Assembly (NCBI GenBank): GCA_003535475.1
Contig: DOHC01000091.1
Location: forward strand, 1-6,976
Length of the DNA: 6,976 nt
Direction of reading: 5' to 3'
Source of the DNA: Nitrospiraceae bacterium
GTDB lineage: Bacteria > Nitrospirota > Thermodesulfovibrionia > Thermodesulfovibrionales > UBA1546
Positions 1 to 4,623 of the stretch are shown here, one piece after another. The notes beneath the pieces are model-generated. The model saw nothing but the letters and a program-made list of their open reading frames with translations. It did no database searches and was not told the DNA's origin. Position 1 is the stretch's first letter; each line of letters starts with the position of its first letter. Position numbers and translations under genes: made by a program.

Positions 1-114
1 TTCCATTAAGTCCTCACGCGCACGCTCTTGACAGTTTACACCCGGAATTTCTTCTATCCAGCCAATCCACCAATTACCCTCTTGCTTTACTATCGCAGTA
101 TATTCTGTATTCAT
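1..114 (-). CDS. HicB-family antitoxin, N-terminal part (runs off left edge)
   Basis: Only the first 38 codons are in the window. The gene starts at ATG 114-112, 4 nt behind a purine-rich ribosome site (GAGAGGGGG), and the frame stays open to the edge. The peptide begins MNTEYTAIVKQEGNWWIGW and continues with an I-P-G-V motif near residues 23-26. This is the usual N-terminal pattern of short HicB proteins: a partly degraded RNase H-like fold that binds and neutralises the HicA mRNA interferase. No hicA lies upstream between this gene and the next one. If the module is complete, hicA should therefore follow hicB just outside the left edge (hicB-hicA order). The family call rests on pattern recognition of the N-terminus; the C-terminal DNA-binding part and the toxin are not visible, so an orphan or broken gene cannot be excluded. 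Confidence 0.72.
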   Translation of the reverse strand, partial: MNTEYTAIVKQEGNWWIGWIEEIPGVNCQERAREDLME

Positions 115-134
115 ACTACCCCCTCTCAGGATAA

Positions 135-152
135 TAAGGTAATTATACCTTA
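135..152 (-). promoter_or_regulatory. Palindrome over a -10 box upstream of hicB (possible promoter/operator)
   Basis: TAAGGTA (135-141) and TACCTTA (146-152) form a perfect 7-bp inverted repeat around a 4-nt centre. Read on the minus strand it contains TATAAT at 147-142, a consensus -10, about 28 nt upstream of the hicB start. No good -35 lies at the usual spacing. Toxin-antitoxin operons are commonly autorepressed through palindromes overlapping the promoter, so an operator role is a reasonable inference, but it is not shown by the sequence alone. Confidence 0.35.
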
Positions 153-273
153 AAATCCCTGATTCTATGTATCATATTCAAGTTTAGCTTAATTATGAGG
201 GTTTAACTTTCATTTACATCGCCTTTAATTAAAATCAAGAAAATGGGCGCTGACCGTATTTCCCCCCCGTCTG

Positions 274-696
274 TCATTCTCTCGAATTACTTCTCAATGA
301 TGCAAGCAAGAAGGGCAGCAGGAGGCGCTGGTATATCCACAGGAACACAAAGAATATGATTGTAATGCAGTAAGGAGTCTGGATAGTGCCTTCCTCTTTG
401 GCAATTACGACAAACCAGTACACCTCAGCAATCACAGGGAGCAGGAGGGAAGCCAGAGCTTTCCAGATGGAATCGTGAAATGCGATGACGACAGTGTAAA
501 GATGAATACCCAGAACGATTGCCGTGTACACAATGGGGTTGAACAACACGAGGTTCGATCTAAGTGCAACTGGTGGATAAAAAAAGAGCGTGTAGATTAT
601 GACGGCGAAAACGCCACTCACCCACGTGGGAATATCCAAAATCATGATCAAGATGATAGAGGCAACCAATGCTGCAATGATTGGAAAATGTTTCAT
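274..696 (-). CDS. Small multi-pass inner-membrane protein, unknown function
   Basis: This encodes a 140-residue, very hydrophobic protein starting MKHFPIIAALVASIILIMI. The start at ATG 696-694 is chosen because AAAGGAG sits 5 nt upstream; a longer frame opening at 738 lacks such a site and would add a polar tail. Hydrophobic stretches near residues 5-21, 25-40, 52-72, 82-98 and 108-131 suggest four or five membrane helices. The C-terminus is short and charged (NSRE). No catalytic motif or known transporter signature is visible, and I do not recognise the family. The gene lies 138 nt downstream of the HEPN-like gene on the same strand, separated by an attC-like spacer. Its G+C is about 48% by hand count against about 34% for that neighbour, so the two probably have different histories. 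The stop codon lies inside a TGTCATTC repeat motif (272-279), so the original C-terminus may have been altered. Confidence 0.7.
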   Translation of the reverse strand: MKHFPIIAALVASIILIMILDIPTWVSGVFAVIIYTLFFYPPVALRSNLVLFNPIVYTAIVLGIHLYTVVIAFHDSIWKALASLLLPVIAEVYWFVVIAKEEGTIQTPYCITIIFFVFLWIYQRLLLPFLLASLRSNSRE

Positions 697-707
697 TCTG
701 CTCCTTT

Positions 708-840
708 GCCCAACGTTGATGTCAGTGAATCGAACCACTGTAGCTCATCAAAGAGCAAAAAGACCATTTGGAAATCTTAAAACACTGCTCAACTGAAAAA
801 GCGTCCTGTGGCACTTGTTCACCCCAATGACTTGTTATAA
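708..840 (-). other. Candidate integron attC-like recombination site
   Basis: On the minus strand this spacer begins with TTATAACAAGTCATT, which overlaps the stop codon of the HEPN-like gene. It ends with CAACGTTGGGC, 11 nt before the start of the membrane gene. GTTGGGC fits the attC core consensus GTTRRRY, and an AAC-AAG opening is typical of the other end. The 133-bp length falls within the usual attC range. The two arms share AAC, GTGAA and CCAC blocks as an imperfect inverted repeat. Against this, TTATAAC does not fit RYYYAAC fully, the arm pairing is weak, and there is no integrase or second clear site in the window. This is a candidate only. Confidence 0.3.
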
Positions 841-1305
841 GTCTTTTTCAATTTCTCTTATTTTTCTTCTAAGTCCTTTTTGTACTGCGTATGCCAAGTT
901 GGTTATTTCATCTACTTGTCGATTCAACTGAGTATAGTCATATCCTTTGAATGACATAGGAAACCTTTTATATTTTCCTAAATCCCATTTCGTGACTTTT
1001 GGGTTCTTATATAATAAATCTGTGTGTGCAAAGAGTTGGTTGCGAACATTAAACAGTTCTTCGTGAAGGGCTTTTGAATGAGATGGAACTAATTTGGTAG
1101 AAAGTTTATGTTTAGTAATTTCAATTCCGTGGCTTACAGAAAAAGGTTTTGCATACGTTACGATAATATCTCTTAGAAGAGCATGTCTTACGTCCAATTT
1201 CTTGTATCTTTTCAAAATTTTAAGCGTGTGAATTGCATTGTCAAAGTCGTGTTCGTAAAGCCTATAAAACTTATATTGTTCTATCGCTTTGGTATCCATT
1301 TTCAT
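835..1305 (-). CDS. HEPN-like domain protein, putative RNase or abortive-infection type
   Basis: This is a 156-residue, lysine-rich, mostly helical-looking protein. ATG 1305-1303 is the first possible start, because an in-frame TAA lies two codons upstream; a second ATG at codon 3 is an alternative. No strong ribosome site is seen: a GAGG is 15 nt away. The key feature is RNQLFAH at residues 88-94, an R-N-x4-H arrangement matching the R-x4-6-H active-site motif of HEPN ribonucleases. It follows a helix with conserved-looking LHEELFNV. An upstream D-V-R-H-A-L-L-R-D segment (residues 38-46) and YAKPF (51-55) look like family-specific positions. HEPN proteins cut RNA in toxin-antitoxin, abortive-infection and CRISPR-linked systems, but many HEPN-like folds are not nucleases. 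No MNT-type antitoxin is adjacent, and its G+C of about 34% marks it as foreign to its neighbours. Function is inferred from the motif only. Confidence 0.6.
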   Translation of the reverse strand: MKMDTKAIEQYKFYRLYEHDFDNAIHTLKILKRYKKLDVRHALLRDIIVTYAKPFSVSHGIEITKHKLSTKLVPSHSKALHEELFNVRNQLFAHTDLLYKNPKVTKWDLGKYKRFPMSFKGYDYTQLNRQVDEITNLAYAVQKGLRRKIREIEKDL

Positions 1306-1350
1306 GACTTATATAAGCTACCTCGCAAGTAGATTCAAACTATTTGCGTC

Positions 1351-1379
1351 ATGATAGCATAATGCATTAAATACGGCAA
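1351..1379 (-). promoter_or_regulatory. Sigma70-type promoter for the HEPN-like gene
   Basis: Read on the minus strand, TTGCCG (1379-1374) and TATCAT (1356-1351) are separated by exactly 17 nt. The -10 box is preceded by TGC, an extended -10. Transcription would begin near 1344 and give a leader of about 39 nt before the ATG at 1305. The -35 matches consensus at 4 of 6 positions and the -10 at 5 of 6. Confidence 0.5.
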
Positions 1380-1451
1380 TACAGAGGACGTTTCAAAAAA
1401 ATTTCTATAGATAAACAGTCTTTTTTTAAAAATAGAATCTAATTTAGATTG

Positions 1452-1460
1452 TGTTATCAT
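1452..1460 (+). promoter_or_regulatory. Extended -10 element for the prenyltransferase gene
   Basis: TGTTATCAT is an extended -10 (TGn followed by TATCAT at 1455-1460). No convincing -35 lies 16-18 nt upstream; that stretch is A/T-rich. A start of transcription near 1467 would leave a leader of about 20 nt carrying GAGGAG (1473-1478), which fits the GTG start at 1488. Confidence 0.4.
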
Positions 1461-1487
1461 ACATTGTTTGATGAGGAGAATTTGCGT

Positions 1488-2339
1488 GTGTTTGAGAAGA
1501 TAGCGTTATATCTGAAAATGATTAAGTTTTCCCATTCCATCTTTGCACTTCCGTTTGCGTTTACGGCAGCTCTGATGGCTGCATCCGGAATCCCATCGCT
1601 AAAACAGATATTCTGGATTGTCGTTGCAATGGTCAGTGCGCGGTCAGGCGCAATGGGATTAAACAGAATTATTGACATAAAGATTGACGCTGCAAATCCA
1701 AGAACAGCTAATCGCGAGCTTCCTTCCGGCAAGATAAAGACATCCAATGCTGTTTTGTTTGCGCTTATTTCCTTTGCCGTTCTCATATTTGCCGCATACA
1801 TGCTGAATCCCCTCTGTCTTAAACTCTCTCCAATCGCCGTTGCAGTGCTTTTTATCTATTCATACACAAAGAGATTCACATGGCTCTCCCACATTGTCCT
1901 CGGCATTGCAATCTCTGCTGCTCCTCTTGGCGCATGGATTGCAGTAAGGGGAACATTTAACGCTGAGATACTTCCTGTTGCCTTTGCAGTTATCTTCTGG
2001 CTTGCAGGGTTTGACGTTCTTTACGCTCTTCAGGACATTGAATTTGACAGGTCCTTGGGGCTTTATTCAATTCCTGCGAGATTTGGCATTAAGGACTCGC
2101 TGCTTTTTTCAAGAATATTTCATGTCATCGCATGGGGGCTGCTTGCGCTTACGGGCTTATTCTTTAATCTTGGAATATTTTACTGGATAGGCATAACTGC
2201 GGCAGGGGGGCTTTTCATTTACGAGCATTCTCTTGTGAAGCATGATGATTTGAGTAAACTTGATATGGCATTTTTCAATATGAACGGATATATAAGTATG
2301 ACAGTGTTTGTGTTTACGCTTCTTGATTATCTTGTCTGA
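1488..2339 (+). CDS. mqnP: UbiA-family polyprenyltransferase, MqnP-like (menaquinone biosynthesis)
   Basis: This is a 283-residue integral membrane enzyme expected to transfer a polyprenyl chain to an aromatic acceptor. The first acidic motif is at residues 59-67 (NRIIDIKID), followed by NPRTANRELPSGK (70-82). The second, DVLYALQDIEFD, is at 176-187, followed by G-L-Y-S-I-P-A-R-F-G. These hold the Mg-diphosphate-binding aspartates (D63, D67, D183, D187). Eight or nine hydrophobic helices surround them. The NPRTANRELPSGK version and the MIKFSHSIFALPFAF N-terminus match the subgroup annotated as 4-hydroxybenzoate polyprenyltransferase or MqnP of the futalosine route, rather than MenA. GTG 1488 is chosen because GAGGAG lies 9 nt upstream and the N-terminus then matches the family; a TTG at 1449 would lie upstream of the likely transcription start. 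Classical UbiA is the main alternative. No other menaquinone gene is in the window. Confidence 0.85.
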   Translation: MFEKIALYLKMIKFSHSIFALPFAFTAALMAASGIPSLKQIFWIVVAMVSARSGAMGLNRIIDIKIDAANPRTANRELPSGKIKTSNAVLFALISFAVLIFAAYMLNPLCLKLSPIAVAVLFIYSYTKRFTWLSHIVLGIAISAAPLGAWIAVRGTFNAEILPVAFAVIFWLAGFDVLYALQDIEFDRSLGLYSIPARFGIKDSLLFSRIFHVIAWGLLALTGLFFNLGIFYWIGITAAGGLFIYEHSLVKHDDLSKLDMAFFNMNGYISMTVFVFTLLDYLV

Positions 2340-2363
2340 GTCTGTTTAAGCTGCCGGCATATT

Positions 2364-2385
2364 GCATTCAAAAGTTTTGAAATGC
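2364..2385. terminator. Weak hairpin downstream of the prenyltransferase gene
   Basis: GCATTCAAAA and TTTTGAAATGC form a nearly perfect inverted repeat (one bulged A) starting 24 nt after the stop codon. A 12-nt perfect palindrome, AGATTATAATCT (2391-2402), follows. There is no run of T after either, so intrinsic termination is uncertain. It is the only terminator-like structure between this gene and the efflux operon other than the C/G-rich hairpin at 2477-2523. Confidence 0.25.
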
Positions 2386-2455
2386 GACAAAGATTATAAT
2401 CTGATTTGTATTAATTTATAATTCCTTTTAGTCTTGCTGCATGATTACCTTATTC

Positions 2456-2479
2456 TGTCATTCTGGTTTGTCCGGTAAC
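2456..2479. repeat. Degenerate half-copy of the TGTCATTC palindromic repeat
   Basis: TGTCATTCTGG-TTTGT-CCGGTAAC aligns position by position with the hairpin arms of the element at 2576-2694. It keeps a 4-bp stem (CTGG/CCGG, one wobble pair) around the same 5-nt loop. The outer part of the stem has decayed, so it looks like an older single unit of the same repeat family. Confidence 0.5.
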
Positions 2480-2523
2480 CTCCCTTCATCCCCCCTTACG
2501 CTAAGGGGGGACAGAGAGGGGTT
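2477..2523. repeat. 47-bp C/G-rich two-step hairpin
   Basis: The inner stem is perfect: CCCCCCTTA (2490-2498) pairs with TAAGGGGGG (2502-2510) around a CGC loop. The outer stem, AACCTCCCT (2477-2485) with AGAGGGGTT (2515-2523), has one wobble and one mismatch. No T-run follows. Hairpins of this composition recur as dispersed repeats in several environmental bacterial genomes; as RNA it could block readthrough from the upstream gene. Together with the other palindromes it fills much of the 365-bp gap between 2340 and 2704. Confidence 0.55.
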
Positions 2524-2532
2524 AAGGATTAT

Positions 2533-2560
2533 TTGTTAAGGTGAATTTTTATGTTAAACT
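2533..2560 (+). promoter_or_regulatory. Tentative promoter for the efflux operon
   Basis: TTGTTA (2533-2538) and TAAACT (2555-2560) are 16 nt apart, and the latter is preceded by TGT (extended -10). Each box matches consensus at 4 of 6 positions. If real, the transcript would carry the whole 119-bp palindromic element as its leader. TATAGT at 2575-2580 is an alternative -10 but lacks a -35. Confidence 0.22.
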
Positions 2561-2575
2561 TTAGTAGATTAATTT

Positions 2576-2694
2576 ATAGTGTGGTGTCTCATAAATAAGT
2601 TTACACAATTCTGTCATTCCCGCTTGTCGGGAATCCTTCTTTTAAAAAGGGGAACGATTCTGGACAAGCCAGAATGACACCACCAGGACACTAT
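2576..2694. repeat. 119-bp palindromic (MITE/REP-like) element
   Basis: The outer ends are inverted: ATAGTGT+GGTGTC (2576-2588) against GACACC (2676-2681) and ACACTAT (2688-2694), with 6 extra bases (ACCAGG) on the right side. Inside are two 24-nt arms (2612-2635 and 2656-2679), inverted copies of each other at 20 of 24 positions. Each arm is itself a hairpin with a 7-bp stem: ATTCCCG/CGGGAAT and ATTCTGG/CCAGAAT, loops CTTGT and ACAAG. The four differences between the arms are two compensatory base-pair changes. No target-site duplication is visible. The element ends exactly where the macA ribosome site begins. Confidence 0.7.
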
Positions 2695-2704
2695 GGAGGG
2701 AATA

Positions 2705-3955
2705 ATGCCTTTTTACAGAAAGCGTATTTTCTGGTTTCTTTCGGCAATAATCCTTTTGATACTTTTTTTTATCCTCAAGCGAACCTTCAGCGCAGTTGAT
2801 GTTAAAACAGCGCCTGTAAACAGGCAGGAGCTTGCAATTACGGTAACCGCCACATCAACAGGGACAATAAAATCAGAAACAGAGGTTAAGATTACGGCGC
2901 AGAGAATCGGGAAGATTACAAAGCTCTTTGTTGAAGAGGGCAGCGTAGTCAAACCTGGCTCAATGATAGCAGAGCTTGACCCTGAGGAGGCTCAGCTGAG
3001 CCTTCAGGCTGCGCGGGCTTTGCTGGAAAAGGCTCAATCAAGGCTCAGGGAACTCAGAAATTCTCATGACTCCCTGAAGGTGGAGATAGAAACTAATATT
3101 GAAAAAGCAAAGGCGGTTTTGAAAGAGGCGGAGGTGAGATTCAAGAGATTCAATGATTTAAAAGACAAGGGATATATGGCGCAGATGGATGTTGATTCTG
3201 TCCAGAAGGAATATGAAGTGGCAAAGGCAAGCCTTGAGTCTGCTATTGCTGCAAAAAACCGCGTAACCGCACAGACAGAAGAGATAAAGGCTCAGGAGGC
3301 TGCTGTCAGAGAGGCGGAGAGTTCACTTTCCCTTGCAAAGCTTAACTATGATTATTCGTTTATAAAATCTCCGATAGCAGGCGTGGTAATATCAAGGCCT
3401 GTCAAGGTTGGCGAGACAACTGCAAAGGGGGCGTTAGCGCTATCGCTGGTGGCGCATGTTGTTTCTATGGATGACCTTTATATAGAGGCGTTTATAGATG
3501 AGGCTGATGTTGCAAAGGTTAAACTGAGGCAGCAGGCTAATATCACTATGGATGCGTATCAGGGAAATGTTTTTAAAGGTGAAATATATCTTATATCGCC
3601 GGTAGTCCTTGGCGGCAAACAGGAAACAAGGACATTTGAGGTGAGGACACGGCTTAAAGAAAAACAAATCATTATAAAACCGGGGATGTCTGCTGATGTA
3701 GAGATTATTGTGGATAACATTAAAAATGCGCTTGTGGTTCCATCACATGCGATTATGGAGAAAAACAGCAGGAAGTTTGTTTTTACTAAAAAGGGTTCAA
3801 CTGCAAGGCTTATTCCTGTTGAAACAGGGCAGTTCAACTGGAATTTTACAGAGATAACATCAGGCATTAAAGAGGGCGATACACTGATTATCAACCCAGA
3901 TGCGCCGGGACTTGCTGACGGCAGGAGAGTAAGAGAGAAGAAAAAAACAGAGTGA
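2705..3955 (+). CDS. MacA/HlyD-like periplasmic adaptor (membrane fusion protein)
   Basis: This 416-residue adaptor would link an inner-membrane ABC exporter to an outer-membrane channel. ATG 2705 is chosen because GGAGGG (2695-2700) lies 4 nt upstream; an in-frame ATG at 2693 has no such site. Residues 8-24 form one membrane anchor after a basic MPFYRKR start; there is no lipobox. The first half of the lipoyl domain is near residues 60-92 (IGKITKLFVEEGSVVKPG). A long helical hairpin, rich in A, E, K and L, spans about 95-215. The second lipoyl half begins at FIKSPIAGVVISRPVKVGE (219-237). A beta-barrel (about 258-335) and a membrane-proximal domain (about 340-405) follow. Length and domain order match MacA. 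The gene overlaps the next ATPase gene by 4 nt. Substrate is unknown: MacA-type systems export macrolides, peptides, lipids or siderophores. No TolC-like gene is in the window. Confidence 0.87.
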   Translation: MPFYRKRIFWFLSAIILLILFFILKRTFSAVDVKTAPVNRQELAITVTATSTGTIKSETEVKITAQRIGKITKLFVEEGSVVKPGSMIAELDPEEAQLSLQAARALLEKAQSRLRELRNSHDSLKVEIETNIEKAKAVLKEAEVRFKRFNDLKDKGYMAQMDVDSVQKEYEVAKASLESAIAAKNRVTAQTEEIKAQEAAVREAESSLSLAKLNYDYSFIKSPIAGVVISRPVKVGETTAKGALALSLVAHVVSMDDLYIEAFIDEADVAKVKLRQQANITMDAYQGNVFKGEIYLISPVVLGGKQETRTFEVRTRLKEKQIIIKPGMSADVEIIVDNIKNALVVPSHAIMEKNSRKFVFTKKGSTARLIPVETGQFNWNFTEITSGIKEGDTLIINPDAPGLADGRRVREKKKTE

Positions 3956-4623
3956 TATCGCTCAGGAACATAAGGAAGTCATATGTGCTGCCAAAGGTGA
4001 CAGTAGACGTCTTAAGGGGCATAGATATGGAAGTCGCTGAGAAGGATTTTGTGGCAATAATGGGGCCTTCAGGCTCAGGCAAATCAACCCTCCTTCATAT
4101 CATCGGATGCCTTGACAGGCCGACATCAGGGCAATATCTGCTCCTTGGCGTTGATGTAAGCAGTAAAACAGACAACGAGCTTGCAGAGATAAGAAGCAGA
4201 AAAATCGGTTTTGTATTTCAGAGTTTTAATCTTCTTCCGAAACTTATTGCATGGAAAAATGTCGAACTGCCTCTGCTTTACGCTGGAGTGGATGCCGATA
4301 CAAGGAAAAAAAAAGCGTTTGAGATGCTTGAAAAACTCGGCCTTTCTCACAGGGCAGAGCATTATCCAAGCGAACTTTCAGGGGGAGAGCAGCAGAGGGT
4401 CGCAATTGCAAGGGCGCTCATAAATGACCCCGCGATAATCCTTGCGGATGAGCCTACAGGGAACCTTGACAGCCGTTCTGGAAAAGAGATCATAGAGATA
4501 TTTAAAGGTTTAAATAAGGAAGGCGTAACGATTGTTGTTGTTACCCATGAGAAAGATATTGCCGAAGAGGCAGGGAAGATAATAACAATAAGAGACGGGG
4601 TCTGCCAGAGTGGATGTTATTGA
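3952..4623 (+). CDS. MacB/LolD-type ABC transporter ATP-binding protein
   Basis: This is the 223-residue cytoplasmic ATPase of the exporter. It begins at GTG 3952 within a GTGA overlap with the end of the adaptor gene, giving MISLRNIRKSY. All nucleotide-binding elements are present: Walker A GPSGSGKST (38-46), Q-loop Q90, signature LSGGEQQ (142-148), Walker B IILADEP (162-168, catalytic E167), D-loop NLDS and H-loop H199. The sequence HIIGCLDRPTSG after Walker A and FVFQSFNLLP at the Q-loop are typical of the MacB/LolD/FtsE group (mechanotransmission type, not channel-forming). In E. coli MacB the ATPase and permease are fused; here they are separate genes overlapping by 14 nt, a common arrangement elsewhere. 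LolD is the main alternative, but the MacA-like neighbour favours the MacAB type. Confidence 0.9.
   Translation: MISLRNIRKSYVLPKVTVDVLRGIDMEVAEKDFVAIMGPSGSGKSTLLHIIGCLDRPTSGQYLLLGVDVSSKTDNELAEIRSRKIGFVFQSFNLLPKLIAWKNVELPLLYAGVDADTRKKKAFEMLEKLGLSHRAEHYPSELSGGEQQRVAIARALINDPAIILADEPTGNLDSRSGKEIIEIFKGLNKEGVTIVVVTHEKDIAEEAGKIITIRDGVCQSGCY

Noticed and set aside
201..207. GTTAAAC (minus strand) as a second attC core downstream of the membrane gene
   Set aside because: It fits GTTRRRY, but there is no matching RYYYAAC after the membrane gene stop and no arm pairing across 115-273; a 7-mer match alone is likely chance.
697..738. Upstream in-frame start that would lengthen the membrane protein to 154 residues
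   Set aside because: No ribosome site precedes it, the added residues are polar and would lie inside the attC-like spacer, and ATG 696 has AAAGGAG at ideal spacing.
475..796. Plus-strand open frames of 101 and 65 codons opposite the membrane gene
   Set aside because: The compositions are unlike real proteins, no ribosome sites are seen, and the minus-strand gene with hydrophobic helices and a good ribosome site explains the region better.
1449..1487. TTG start giving a 296-residue prenyltransferase
   Set aside because: It lies at or upstream of the likely -10 box, lacks a ribosome site, and adds 13 residues foreign to the family N-terminus.
2490..2510. C/G-rich perfect hairpin as an intrinsic terminator
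   Set aside because: No T-run follows on either strand; it is listed as a repeat hairpin instead.
2568..2702. Target-site duplication flanking the 119-bp palindromic element
   Set aside because: The bases outside the ATAGTGT/ACACTAT ends (TT on the left, GG on the right, and beyond) do not match, so recent cut-and-paste insertion is not supported.
2340..2704. CRISPR array in the repeat-rich intergenic region
   Set aside because: The repeats are few, inverted rather than direct, irregularly spaced and diverged, with no spacers of uniform length.
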